From Verrucomicrobiota bacterium (GTDB lineage: Bacteria > Verrucomicrobiota > Verrucomicrobiia > Verrucomicrobiales > Verrucomicrobiaceae), in the NCBI GenBank assembly GCA_025360015.1, contig JANYCZ010000079.1, positions 93,140-157,139 of the forward strand: a stretch of 64,000 nt of DNA. The letters run 5' to 3'. Of this stretch, positions 33,615 to 42,644 are shown piece after piece. The first letter of the stretch is position 1. Each line of letters opens with the position of its first letter. The translations under genes were made by a program, and so were the position numbers. A model generated the notes under the pieces. The model was not told the origin of the DNA and searched no databases. It worked only from the letters and a program-made list of their open reading frames with translations.

Positions 33615-34478
33615 TTACGTGGCCGCCACCCAGCGCTGCCAGAGCCGCAGCAGCGGTGTGAGTGCGACAAAACCTAGCGCGAGCGGCACCGAGACCGTGG
33701 CAACCGCGAGCGCATCGACCACGGCAATGCCAGCGAGCAGCCAGCCAACGGCTCTGCCTATGGCGGGGCCGCCTTTGCGCAGGGTGTGTGTCGCATAAGC
33801 CACCAGCAGGGCAAACACCGCCAAAACCACAACCTGCAACGGATTGCCGCCGACAGAAGAGAAGCGCATGGCACAGACAACGGCCGGTGTGTAAAGCAGG
33901 GCAAAAGCCAGCATGCTGGCGGGGACGGACAGCACGCCGCCTTTATGCTCCAGGCGAGCCGCCAGGGTGATGCCTACGATGTAGCAGCCCAGTGACACGG
34001 CATAGGGCAGCACCAACAGGGGGCCGTCGGGCTTGAACGGCACCACCGCAGAGGCCGCCACCAAGTACAGCAGCATCCGGCAGGCCCCCATGATGACGAC
34101 CGAGCCCGTCCACTGCTTGTGATAGAGATCGTACAGCACAATCCCCCCCACCAGAAATGCCGTAAACTTCGGACTGGCACCCGAGATCGCGGCAATGGTG
34201 GCACCAGCCAGAAGCATGACGATGCCGATCACCCATGCCTCGCGCAGGCTTACTTGCCCGGAGGGAATGGGCCGCGCTTTGCGATGCAAGCGATCAAATT
34301 TCACATCGGCCGCATCATTCAATATCATGCCCCCGATGTAGAGAAATGAAGCGGCGAGAATGAACCAGCCGAGACGCACATCAAAGAGCGCACCGCCAGC
34401 GAGAAGCCACGCCGCCGTGACATTGGTCCAGGCGGTCGGCAGATTGGAAATACGGGCGAGATGTAACCAGGGGCGCAT
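33615..34478 (-). CDS. eboC: UbiA-family prenyltransferase, EboC-like
   Basis: The 287-residue polytopic membrane protein starts MRPWLHLARISNLPTAWTNV. It contains LNDAADVKFDRLHRKARPIP, where NDxxDxxxD is the first Asp-rich prenyl-diphosphate/Mg site of UbiA enzymes and RPIPSG is the conserved loop. About nine hydrophobic helices follow. The short RISNLPTAWTN start and LYIGGMILND are typical of EboC-type UbiA-like proteins of the ebo cluster. The second Asp motif of canonical UbiA (DxxxD) is not evident, so the substrate is uncertain. It is the last gene of a minus-strand run zwf-opcA-eboC with 39 bp before it. The EboC label is by recalled similarity; another UbiA role is possible. Confidence 0.72.
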   Translation of the reverse strand: MRPWLHLARISNLPTAWTNVTAAWLLAGGALFDVRLGWFILAASFLYIGGMILNDAADVKFDRLHRKARPIPSGQVSLREAWVIGIVMLLAGATIAAISGASPKFTAFLVGGIVLYDLYHKQWTGSVVIMGACRMLLYLVAASAVVPFKPDGPLLVLPYAVSLGCYIVGITLAARLEHKGGVLSVPASMLAFALLYTPAVVCAMRFSSVGGNPLQVVVLAVFALLVAYATHTLRKGGPAIGRAVGWLLAGIAVVDALAVATVSVPLALGFVALTPLLRLWQRWVAAT

Positions 34479-34517
34479 GCGCACAGTGTCGAAACCTGAA
34501 GGAGAAATGTCGAACGG

Positions 34518-35528
34518 TTATTTCAACATGCTGCGGACGAACGGCAGCATGGAGGAGTAGAGCGTGCTGCCGTGAAAGCGGGAGAGCTGCTCACTGACGA
34601 GTTCAGCTTCACTGTCCACGTCCGCAGGGAGAAGATCCTCCCGGGTGTTTTCGCCACAGGTGGAGCTCACGCGGACGAAGCAGGAGTCGCAATCACGCCG
34701 CACTTCGCCACGCACGCCTTCACCTTCCAACACCAGGCCTTGCAAAGCAGGCCCGGTCTCCTTTTCGATCAATTCCATGCTCAGGCTCGCCTTCAGACGC
34801 TGATTGATCCATGCAGCGAGCAGCAGCGCAGTGGTTCGCTGGCCTTTGAGATGGGTGATCTGGATGGTCTGCAGCTTGGCGAGATTCTGGCAGGCGGTGG
34901 CGTCCTGAAAGCAACTGGCCAGCGCGGTGCGCATGAAATGTGAGCGCGTCCACGCGAGATCGCGCACGTCAAAGCCGCCTGGCTCGGCGGCCATGGTGGC
35001 CAGCAGCACATCAAACTGCCGGGCGGGATAGCTCCACCGTGAGCTATCGATGATCAGCGTGTCAATACGGCTGTAGAGACGCTCTTCAAAATTCTTGGAC
35101 AGATCCGCCTGCCACCAGACGACGAGCGGCAGATCGGAGTCGAGATGCGCAAAGACGATGTTTTGCACCTGCGCGGCATCCCCGCCTTCGAGTACAAAGC
35201 TGATCTGCTCGCTGCAAACGACTTGCTTGCCCTGATACGGACGGCACAGCGCCTGAATCCAGGACCGTGCACGCGGCGGCTGTGCCTCAGGCAAGGCGAG
35301 AATGAGCAGGGCACGGCAGGCGTGCTGCGCGGCCACCTCATCGAGCAGATCGTTGTCCGCCATCAACTGGCAGCTGTCCTCGGTATAGATCGCCAGATTG
35401 ATGAGCGAGGCACGGGTCTTGGCCTCGTCACCTTCCCAAAGCTGCTTCAGCGCACGATCAATGCGCGCGATGGGCGTTTCGAGACCAAGGCGGTCAAGGT
35501 CAGAGTCGTTGAGATTGGAAGAGGGCAT
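34518..35528 (-). CDS. opcA: Glucose-6-phosphate dehydrogenase assembly protein OpcA
   Basis: The 336-residue protein matches the OpcA family known beside zwf in cyanobacteria, actinobacteria and Verrucomicrobiota, where it activates or assembles G6PDH. Recognisable parts are TRASLINLAIYTED near the N-terminus, LPLVVWWQADLS in the middle and the C-terminal region with CDSCFVRVSS. It lies 18 bp downstream of zwf on the same strand, which supports the assignment. It has no signal peptide or membrane helix, so it is cytoplasmic. Confidence 0.88.
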   Translation of the reverse strand: MPSSNLNDSDLDRLGLETPIARIDRALKQLWEGDEAKTRASLINLAIYTEDSCQLMADNDLLDEVAAQHACRALLILALPEAQPPRARSWIQALCRPYQGKQVVCSEQISFVLEGGDAAQVQNIVFAHLDSDLPLVVWWQADLSKNFEERLYSRIDTLIIDSSRWSYPARQFDVLLATMAAEPGGFDVRDLAWTRSHFMRTALASCFQDATACQNLAKLQTIQITHLKGQRTTALLLAAWINQRLKASLSMELIEKETGPALQGLVLEGEGVRGEVRRDCDSCFVRVSSTCGENTREDLLPADVDSEAELVSEQLSRFHGSTLYSSMLPFVRSMLK

Positions 35529-35546
35529 GGTTGGATTCTTCCCAGA

Positions 35547-37088
35547 TTAGAGCAGACGCCACTCGCGACCGTCGGCGCGCAGCAGGTCATCGGCTTCTTT
35601 CGGCCCCCAGCTCCCAGCGGGGTATTCGTGCATGACCGGCGGGCTGTCGGACTTGTGCCAGGCGTTTTCGATTTCATCGATGAACCTCCAGGCGTTTTCG
35701 ACTTCATCACGACGGGCAAACAAAGTGGCGTCACCTGCCATGGCATCCAGCAGCAGGCGCTCGTAGGCCTCCGGGCTCGCCTTGCCAAAGCTCGACGAAT
35801 AACGGAAGTCCATCTTCACCTGCTGCATGCTCATGGCCTGTCCCGGCTGCTTGCACAGGATGCGCAGCGCGATCCCCTCATCCGGCTGAATGCGGATGAC
35901 GAGGGTGTTCTCGCTGTTCCTGAGCATTGAGGAGGTGGCAAACGGCACCTGCGGCGGCTTCTTGAAATGAATGCTGATTTCCGTGGCCTTCTTCGGCAGC
36001 TGCTTGCCGACCCGGATGTAAAACGGCACCCCCTGCCAGCGCCAGGTGTCGATCATGAGGCGCAGCGCCACATAGGGCTCTGTGTTGGATTCGGGATTCA
36101 CTCGATCCTCCTGGCGGTAACCCACGCGCGGCGTTCCATCGACGCTGCCAGCGGTGTATTGGGCGCGGACCACATTCTTGCCCACCGCCTCGGGCCCCAC
36201 CAGCGGACGCAGGGCACGGATGACCTTCACTTTTTCATCGCGCACGCTGTCGGCGCTGAGATCGGTCGGTGGCTCCATGGCGACGAGAGTGACCAGCTGC
36301 AAAAGATGATTCTGCACCATGTCACGCAGCGCACCTGCGGTGTCGTAGTAACCACCACGCCCGCCTTCCATGCCGAGGTTTTCCGCACAGGTGATCTGCA
36401 CGTTGTCGATGTAACGGCTGTTCCAGTTCGGCTCAAAGATGGAGTTTGCAAAGCGCAGCACCATGATGTTCTGCGCGGTTTCTTTGCCAAGGTAGTGATC
36501 AATGCGGTAGGTGTCTTTTTCCGCGAAGGTGGCAGCGACCACGGCATTCAGTTCCTGTGCTGTGGCGAGGTCTTTGCCGAACGGCTTCTCACAGACCACG
36601 CGCGCCCATTTGCCCTTGGTGCCTTCATTCAGCCCGGCGGCACGGATCATTTCCAGAATCGGTTTAAAGGCCTCCGGAGCGGCGGCGAGATAAAAGAGGC
36701 GGTTGGCAGGGGCGCCACGCTCCGCGTCAAACTGATCGAGCAGTTTGCCCAGAGACTTGTAGCCTTCGAGGTCTTCGAACTCGCTGCGGTGATAGTGAAT
36801 GCACTGGGAGAAGCTGTTCCAGAGTTCGTCATTGTGACCCTGGCGGCTGTTCTGGCGGTTCCCTTCCTCCAGCTCCTTGCGGAAGCCTTCGTCCGTTTTG
36901 TCGCGCCGGGCGAAGCCCACAACCTTGAACTGCGGCGGCAGGTCACCGGCGGCGGCGATGTTGTAGATGGCGGGGATCAGCTTGCGATGAGTGAGATCGC
37001 CGGTGGCACCAAAGATGACCACGGTGCAGGGTTCCGCGCGGTGGCGGGAGAGCAGAGTCTCTTGAAAGGGATTTTCCAATTCGGGCAT
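35547..37088 (-). CDS. zwf: Glucose-6-phosphate 1-dehydrogenase
   Basis: The 513-residue enzyme oxidises glucose-6-phosphate to 6-phosphogluconolactone with NADP(+), the entry to the oxidative pentose phosphate pathway. The N-terminal Rossmann motif reads VVIFGATGDLTHRKLIP and the active-site peptide reads TYRIDHYLGKE with its catalytic His-Asp pair. EKPFGKD and VQITCAENLGMEGRG-like sequence (here GMEGGRGGYYD) are also family-typical. I start at the ATG at 37088 (MPELENPFQETLL); an upstream codon at 37115 would add nine residues. It is followed by opcA in the same transcript. Confidence 0.96.
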   Translation of the reverse strand: MPELENPFQETLLSRHRAEPCTVVIFGATGDLTHRKLIPAIYNIAAAGDLPPQFKVVGFARRDKTDEGFRKELEEGNRQNSRQGHNDELWNSFSQCIHYHRSEFEDLEGYKSLGKLLDQFDAERGAPANRLFYLAAAPEAFKPILEMIRAAGLNEGTKGKWARVVCEKPFGKDLATAQELNAVVAATFAEKDTYRIDHYLGKETAQNIMVLRFANSIFEPNWNSRYIDNVQITCAENLGMEGGRGGYYDTAGALRDMVQNHLLQLVTLVAMEPPTDLSADSVRDEKVKVIRALRPLVGPEAVGKNVVRAQYTAGSVDGTPRVGYRQEDRVNPESNTEPYVALRLMIDTWRWQGVPFYIRVGKQLPKKATEISIHFKKPPQVPFATSSMLRNSENTLVIRIQPDEGIALRILCKQPGQAMSMQQVKMDFRYSSSFGKASPEAYERLLLDAMAGDATLFARRDEVENAWRFIDEIENAWHKSDSPPVMHEYPAGSWGPKEADDLLRADGREWRLL

Positions 37089-37345
37089 GACATTAAAGCA
37101 GGGACTACGCCACAAATGCGGCGCTGGACTGCCAGACTACCCCGCCGCTCCGCGATGGCAACTGACGATGCCTCCGCAGCGGTTCTGCTTTGATGAAATG
37201 ACTTCATGGATGTCATGAATTCCCTTGCGGCAGCATGCACGGTGTCCCCCGCCATGAAACAGGCGTCTCTTTCGCCGAAATTCTCCATGCCTGCTGAGTT
37301 TCAAAGGTTTGACAGCAGGGCTCATCCGTTGAGAGTCGCAGGGCA

Positions 37346-38026
37346 ATGAGCAAACCGGCACCTGAGCCAGACATTCCGATCCCGGAAGACGTAAAAAAAG
37401 ACAAGGGCTTGTGGGAAAAAACCCGCAAAAGCCTGATCGAACGTCTGAACAACTGGGAAGATCAGAAGACCTGGAACGAGTTTTACCAGACCTACTGGCG
37501 CCTGATTTTCAGCGTCGGCACCAAGGCGGGCCTCACCCGTGAAGAAGCTTTTGATGTGGTGCAGGAGACGGTCATCGCCATCGCCCGTCAGGTGCAGAAG
37601 GGCCAGTACGATCCGCGTGCGGGCTCTTTCAAGGCATGGCTGCTGCAGATGACGCGCTGGCGCATTCTCGACGTCTTTCGCGCCCGCAAGCGCCAGCCTT
37701 CCCTGGCCGACCAGGGCAATGCGGACACCGAGGACACCAGCGGACAGGTCATTGACCGCCTCTCCCAGGACAAGGACAACCTGCTGGAAAACATTTGGGA
37801 CCGTGAATGGCGTGACAACATCACCGCCGCCGCGCTGGAGCGTGTGAAAGCCAAGGTCTCACCCCGGCAGTTTCAAATTTTCGATTGCTACGTGATGAAG
37901 GGCTGGGGGGTGAAGAAGACCTCTGAAGCCCTCGGAATCAATGCCGCACAAGTCTATCTGGCCAAGCACCGGGTCGGCGCGCTGGTAAAGAAAGAAGTGC
38001 AGGGGCTTGAGAATACGATGCTTTAG
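37346..38026 (+). CDS. ECF-type RNA polymerase sigma factor
   Basis: The 226-residue protein has sigma region 2 (LIFSVGTKAGLTREEAFDVV with QETVIAIARQ, then FKAWLLQMTRWRILD) and region 4 (VSPRQFQIFDCYVMKGWGVK, then INAAQVYLAKHRVGALV). The N-terminus is charged and lacks a signal. It directly precedes, by 75 bp, a membrane Ser/Thr kinase. This pairing of ECF sigma factor and kinase is common in Planctomycetota and Verrucomicrobiota and suggests that the kinase controls the sigma factor. No classical anti-sigma gene is adjacent. Confidence 0.88.
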   Translation: MSKPAPEPDIPIPEDVKKDKGLWEKTRKSLIERLNNWEDQKTWNEFYQTYWRLIFSVGTKAGLTREEAFDVVQETVIAIARQVQKGQYDPRAGSFKAWLLQMTRWRILDVFRARKRQPSLADQGNADTEDTSGQVIDRLSQDKDNLLENIWDREWRDNITAAALERVKAKVSPRQFQIFDCYVMKGWGVKKTSEALGINAAQVYLAKHRVGALVKKEVQGLENTML

Positions 38027-38101
38027 TGGGAGACTTCCGGGCGCTCGCCTTGGCCTTCAACCGGTCGTGACCTGCCGCCATCCTTCTTCCACGCCTGCTT
38101 C

Positions 38102-40591
38102 ATGATCGATCCAGCCGCCCTGCCCGCCGATCTTCCGCACCCTCCTGAGAGCGCGGATGAAGCCGCCGACATGCCTGCCATGGACCAAGCAGCACTCGAT
38201 GCCGATTCCTTCGAGATGGATCTGCCACCTCCGCCCATCGCAGTGCCGACGGCTCGGGAAAAGGTCAAGAGTCGCGACAAAAACGGACCGCCCTCCCACC
38301 GCGATGACATCGTCATTCCTGATTACACGCTGCTGAAGCGCATCGGCTCCGGAGCCTATGGTGAAGTGTGGCTGGCGCAAAGCGTGACGGGCGCGCTGCG
38401 TGCCGTGAAGATCGTCTGGCGTGAGGACTTTGAACTCACGCGCACCTTTCACCGCGAGTTTCAGGGCATCCAGCAGTTCGAGCCGATCTCGCGTGGTCAT
38501 CCCTGCCTCGTGCACATCCTGCATGTCGGCTGGAATGAAAAGCGCGGCTTCTACTACTGCGTGATGGAACTGGCGGACGACGCCGAAGACGGCGCGCACA
38601 TCAAGGACGTGAAGACCTACGTGCCGCGCACGCTGACCACGGACATGAAGCGCCACGGCAGGCTGGACCCTTTCTTCTGCCGTGATGCGGGCGTGTACAT
38701 GGCCGACGCGCTGCACTACATGCACAACCACGGTCTCACGCACCGTGACATCAAGCCCTCGAACATCATCTTCGTAGGCGGGGTGTGCAAGCTGGCGGAC
38801 ATCGGCCTCGTCGCTGCATTTGGAGAGCGCACCTTTGTGGGCACGGAGGGCTTCGTGCCGCCGGAAGGTCCCGGCACACCGCAGGCGGACATCTACAGCC
38901 TGGGCAAGGTGCTCTATGAAATGAGCAGCGGCAAAGACCGCATGGAATTTCCCGAAGTGCCGGACAATCTTTCCGACGAGGAGTGGCCCTTCTGGATCGA
39001 CCTCAATCGTGTGATCTGCCAGGCCTGCGATGCCGATCTGGGTCGGCGCTTTGCCAATGCCTCGGATTTTGCCGAATCCCTGCAGCATGTCGGCAGCATC
39101 AGGCCGGAGAGCTTCGTGCGCCGCTTCAGCCGTGCGGCTATCATCACCACGCTGGCCTCTTTCGTCGTGGCGGGCGGTCTGGTGATGGCAAAGCACCAGC
39201 GCGACTGGAGCTATGAAATCCCTGTGCCGGTGAAGCCGCTGCCAGTGCTGCCAGCGCGTCCGCAAACACCCACACCGGACAAACCCTGGGAGAACCGGCT
39301 CAAGCAATGGTTCACCTACAAGCAGGATCGCCACGTCGCAGATTTGCCGCTGGATGCGAACATGTTCCGCAACTTTCTCCTCGAGGTCAACCGCGCCGCT
39401 GAGTACGAAGTGGCTGAGATCACCCTTCCCGACAAGAGCAGGCTTCCCGCCGCTGTGATCCCTGCGACGGACGCGGATGCCTTCTGCGCGTGGATGACCG
39501 CCGAAGATCGCCGGAGCGGCCGCCTCGACTCAGATCACGAATATGCATGGCGTGCGATGGGCATCCCGCAAACACCGGGCAGCTCCAAACCCAAGCCCGG
39601 CCACAGCGCGATTCGTTGCGAGATCGTGACTGTGAAGTTTGGCAGCCTGAAGCTCGCCAGCACGCCTGCGGGAGCGCAGGTCTTTGATGGCGAGCGCCTC
39701 ATGGGCCGCACCCCTCTCGCCCTGCCCAAGGTGCGCGCAGAAACCTTCAGCTATGAAATCATTCTGCCCGGCTACAAGCCTGAGTTGGCCAGCGGCAAGC
39801 TCAAGGAAGGGCAGAGCATCAACTTCAATCTGCGTCTGAAAGCCACCGGCTCGGTGGTGTTTGGCAAGCTCTGGCAGAACAGCCTCGGCATCAAGTTTGT
39901 GCCTCTTGGCAAAGCCATGCTAGCCAGCACCGAGACACGCCGCAAAGACTTTGCCGAGTTTGCCAAGGCGACCAATCAACCGCCCGTGGAGGGCCGTGTG
40001 CTGGATGCCGAGCCCGACCTGCCGGTGAACATGGTCAACCGCTCCGAAGCCGAGCTGTTTTGCCGCTGGCTGACAGACCGCGAGCGTGCGCAGGGGCTGC
40101 TGGAACCCGATCAGGAGTATCGTCTGCCCACGGATGATGAGTGGAGCATGGCGGCCTACCTTTCGCGTGAGATCGGGGCCACGCCCTCGGAACGCAGCCT
40201 GCGCATTGAAGGCATCTACCCCTGGGGCTTCATCTGGCCGCCACCCGCGAAATCCGGCAATTTCCTGGACAAAAGCGCAGACAAAACCGGCAAGCTCGCC
40301 ATCCCCAAATACGACGACGGCTTTGCGGGGCCCGCGCCGGTGGGCTCCTTCCGTGCGGATGGCCGGGGTCTGCATGATCTCTCCGGCAATCTCTGGGAAT
40401 GGGTTTCCGACTCATGGGGTGCCATGCCCGACCAGGGCGTCCTGCGTGGTGGGGCCTACACCACCGCTGAGCGCCAGGAACTGCTGGCCTCCTTCCGCCG
40501 CCATGCCACTGCTGCTGACCGCCATCCCGACGCCGGATTCCGCCTGCTGCTCTGGAACATCGGCCAGATGGCGCGTGAGGATGATGATTAA
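38102..40591 (+). CDS. Membrane Ser/Thr kinase with PEGA and SUMF1 (FGE-like) domains
   Basis: The 829-residue protein has a Pro-rich acidic N-terminus and a kinase domain at about 75-330: P-loop IGSGAYGEVW, the VAIK-like Lys in LRAVKIVW, catalytic loop THRDIKPSN and activation loop GTEGFVPPEG. The usual DFG is DIG (KLADIGLVA). A single TM helix lies at about 344-364. The C-terminal extracytoplasmic part has a short SUMF1-like fragment (about 415-500), a PEGA repeat (about 513-580) and a full SUMF1/FGE domain (about 590-820) ending in HDLSGNLWEWVSDSWG, LRGGAY and GFRLLLW. It probably senses envelope signals and phosphorylates a cytoplasmic target, plausibly the neighbouring ECF sigma factor. 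Confidence 0.86.
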   Translation: MIDPAALPADLPHPPESADEAADMPAMDQAALDADSFEMDLPPPPIAVPTAREKVKSRDKNGPPSHRDDIVIPDYTLLKRIGSGAYGEVWLAQSVTGALRAVKIVWREDFELTRTFHREFQGIQQFEPISRGHPCLVHILHVGWNEKRGFYYCVMELADDAEDGAHIKDVKTYVPRTLTTDMKRHGRLDPFFCRDAGVYMADALHYMHNHGLTHRDIKPSNIIFVGGVCKLADIGLVAAFGERTFVGTEGFVPPEGPGTPQADIYSLGKVLYEMSSGKDRMEFPEVPDNLSDEEWPFWIDLNRVICQACDADLGRRFANASDFAESLQHVGSIRPESFVRRFSRAAIITTLASFVVAGGLVMAKHQRDWSYEIPVPVKPLPVLPARPQTPTPDKPWENRLKQWFTYKQDRHVADLPLDANMFRNFLLEVNRAAEYEVAEITLPDKSRLPAAVIPATDADAFCAWMTAEDRRSGRLDSDHEYAWRAMGIPQTPGSSKPKPGHSAIRCEIVTVKFGSLKLASTPAGAQVFDGERLMGRTPLALPKVRAETFSYEIILPGYKPELASGKLKEGQSINFNLRLKATGSVVFGKLWQNSLGIKFVPLGKAMLASTETRRKDFAEFAKATNQPPVEGRVLDAEPDLPVNMVNRSEAELFCRWLTDRERAQGLLEPDQEYRLPTDDEWSMAAYLSREIGATPSERSLRIEGIYPWGFIWPPPAKSGNFLDKSADKTGKLAIPKYDDGFAGPAPVGSFRADGRGLHDLSGNLWEWVSDSWGAMPDQGVLRGGAYTTAERQELLASFRRHATAADRHPDAGFRLLLWNIGQMAREDDD

Positions 40592-40656
40592 AGCCGCAAC
40601 TTTTGCGGGAATAAGCAATCTTCGCCGCCTCTCTCACGTATCAGCAAAACAACGCC

Positions 40657-41253
40657 ATGAAACTTCGCCTCGCCCTCCTTTCAGCACTTGCCGTCGCCTT
40701 CTGCATCGCCCAGGCAGCGGATCAACCCAAAACCGCCTCCAAATCCATGTCCAAGCCCGAAATCGTGAAGTCAGAAACTGACTGGCAAAAAATGCTCACC
40801 CCCGAACAGTTCCAAGTGACCCGCATGCGCGGCACCGAACGTGCCAATGGCGCGGCCTATGAAGAGTTCGAAAAACAGGGAGAGGGCACTTATTACTGCG
40901 TGTGCTGCGGCGCGGAGCTCTTCACCTCCAAGGAGAAATTCCATTCCGGCTGCGGCTGGCCTTCCTTCTACGATTCCTCCAAAGCCAAGGGTGTCCTCGA
41001 AAAGGTGGACAACAGCCACGGCATGCGCCGCATCGAAACCGTCTGCAAGCGCTGTGACGCCCACCTCGGCCACGTCTTCGAAGGCGAAGGCTACAAAACC
41101 CCAACGGACCGCCGCTTCTGCATCAACGGCGTCGCCTTGAAATTTGTGCCCAAAGGCGGCGATGCCCCCAAACTCCTCGAAGTCAGCTCCGCCGCAGTGC
41201 AGCAGAAGAAAGGCGAAGTGGCGAAAGAGGGCGGCGTGGAGGTGAAGAAGTAA
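40657..41253 (+). CDS. msrB: Secreted peptide-methionine (R)-S-oxide reductase MsrB
   Basis: The 198-residue protein has a signal peptide (MKLRLALLSALAVAFCIAQA), so this MsrB works outside the cytoplasm repairing oxidised Met in exported proteins. The MsrB core has two zinc CxxC pairs, C81-C84 (YYCVCCGAEL) and C130-C133 (VCKRCDAHLGHVF). The catalytic Cys is C155 (DRRFCINGVA) and the likely resolving Cys is C99 (SGCGWPSF). The last 30 residues are a Lys/Glu-rich tail not seen in standard MsrB. Its reductant in the periplasm is not encoded nearby. Confidence 0.93.
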   Translation: MKLRLALLSALAVAFCIAQAADQPKTASKSMSKPEIVKSETDWQKMLTPEQFQVTRMRGTERANGAAYEEFEKQGEGTYYCVCCGAELFTSKEKFHSGCGWPSFYDSSKAKGVLEKVDNSHGMRRIETVCKRCDAHLGHVFEGEGYKTPTDRRFCINGVALKFVPKGGDAPKLLEVSSAAVQQKKGEVAKEGGVEVKK

Positions 41254-41260
41254 CAGACGT

Positions 41261-41279
41261 GCGGGCACTTGTGGCCCGC
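41261..41279. terminator. GC-rich hairpin between convergent msrB and DUF5069 genes
   Basis: GCGGGC (41261-41266) pairs with GCCCGC (41274-41279) around a 7-nt loop. It sits between two convergent stops and may terminate transcription from both sides, although no T-tract follows. Confidence 0.45.
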
Positions 41280-41284
41280 CCAAT

Positions 41285-41812
41285 CTACATCTTTCCCGTC
41301 TTCGCGAAGTCGATGATCTTCTGGTCATCGTCCCCTGCCGCCCACGTTACACGGAGGAAATCGGCGGGGTGAAGCTTGTGCTGCTCAAAGAACGCGCGGT
41401 CACCGCCGCAGCCGTACATCGTGTCCGGGTCCATCTCGCCATGGAGCTTCGCCCGTGCTTTCACGAGCAAACGTGGCAGCCACGGCATGCCGTCCACTGC
41501 CGCCGCTTTGGGTGGGAGCGCACTCGGCGGGACGATTTTCTCGCTGCGCTGGCCATTCTGCACCACGCGGAAGAAATCCCGCCGGACCGCCGCCACCAGC
41601 AGGCTCGTCTCCAGCGAGGGCCCCTCGGCACCGTAGCGGCAGTGATCGTCCACGAAGTCGAAAAACTCCTGCGACGTGTAGCCAATGCCGTCCAAAAAGG
41701 TCTTGTCAGCCTCCGTGAACCAGTTCACCGCACGGGTGTCGCCCCCTTGGTGCAGTTTGGCGCAGCGCTCGAAGAGTTCGCGAAAAGTCGTGTCCCAGGT
41801 TTGATCGTTCAT
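41285..41812 (-). CDS. DUF5069-family protein
   Basis: The 175-residue cytoplasmic protein begins MNDQTWDTTFRELFERCAKL. Its C-terminal half, GMPWLPRLLVKARAKLHGEM followed by a YGCGGDRAFFEQH segment and a DDQKIIDFA ending, matches the DUF5069 pattern (LPRLLxKARA ... CxxDRxFF). This uncharacterised family is frequent in Verrucomicrobiota. I start at the ATG at 41812 because the upstream 18 codons do not resemble the family. No catalytic motif is known. Confidence 0.75.
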   Translation of the reverse strand: MNDQTWDTTFRELFERCAKLHQGGDTRAVNWFTEADKTFLDGIGYTSQEFFDFVDDHCRYGAEGPSLETSLLVAAVRRDFFRVVQNGQRSEKIVPPSALPPKAAAVDGMPWLPRLLVKARAKLHGEMDPDTMYGCGGDRAFFEQHKLHPADFLRVTWAAGDDDQKIIDFAKTGKM

Positions 41813-41892
41813 GATGCCCCATGCTAACGGCGGCGCTTTGAACGTCAAATATTCGCGCGCAACCATTCCGCCCCCCGTGGTTTACATTGCGC

Positions 41893-42582
41893 ATGACCCT
41901 CGCTAGCATGGCAGACACCCTGCCTGCCTACCTCATGCCCGAACCGGAACGGAACGCTCCCCCCCATGTACCGCAGGCCGCCGCCGACGGTGTGGAGGAG
42001 TCTTCCGACCAGGAGAGCGTACGTCTCATGCTCCGCGTCAAAGAGGGGGATGTGAAAGCCTTCGAACGTCTGGTGGAGCTGCATCAGAGCGCCGTCATCG
42101 GTACCTGCGCACGCATGCTGAACAATGTGGACGACGCACACGACATCGCGCAGCAGGTCTTTATCCGCGTCTGGCGCAGCGCCCCGCGCTATGAGGTCAC
42201 CGCCAAGTTCACCACCTGGCTCTTTACCATCACGCGCAATCTCGTCTTCAACGAAACCCGCCGCCGCTCCCGCCGCAAGGAAGTCAGCATGGAGCAGGAG
42301 AACGAAGACGACCCGCCGAAGTACTTTACCGATCACAGCACGCCCGGTGCCGATCACATCACCCAGCAGACGGAGCTGGAGCAGGCGCTGGACAAGGCCA
42401 TCGGCGCGCTGCCGGAGAAGCAGCGCATCGCCGTCGTCATGCGCCGTCATCAGGACCTGCCGTATGAGGACATTTGCGCAGTGCTGAAAATGTCACTGCC
42501 AGCGGTGAAGAGCCTGCTCTTCCGCGCCCGCACTGAATTGCGAAAGCATCTGGCTGCGCATCTGGGTGAAGATATAGAGTGA
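41893..42582 (+). CDS. ECF-type RNA polymerase sigma factor (sigma-E/SigW-like)
   Basis: The roughly 229-residue protein has region 2 (LNNVDDAHDIAQQVFIRVWR, then FTTWLFTITRNLVFNETRRR) and region 4 (LPEKQRIAVVMRRHQDLPYE, LKMSLPAVKSLLFRARTELR). The N-terminal 40 residues are unstructured. Two ATG codons (41893 and 41908) are possible starts; neither has a clear Shine-Dalgarno sequence. No anti-sigma gene is adjacent; the next gene, 62 bp later, encodes the PVC haem-binding protein. Confidence 0.88.
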   Translation: MTLASMADTLPAYLMPEPERNAPPHVPQAAADGVEESSDQESVRLMLRVKEGDVKAFERLVELHQSAVIGTCARMLNNVDDAHDIAQQVFIRVWRSAPRYEVTAKFTTWLFTITRNLVFNETRRRSRRKEVSMEQENEDDPPKYFTDHSTPGADHITQQTELEQALDKAIGALPEKQRIAVVMRRHQDLPYEDICAVLKMSLPAVKSLLFRARTELRKHLAAHLGEDIE

Positions 42583-42644
42583 GCCTGCGTCAATTTTTGA
42601 AGATTGAAGTTTCTTGGGGCTTACGGCGTACTCTCCGCCCTCAC

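Noticed and set aside
35967..37193. A 408-codon plus ORF
   Set aside because: It is antisense to zwf, which has complete G6PDH motifs.
38057..39334. A 425-codon minus ORF
   Set aside because: It is antisense to the kinase gene.
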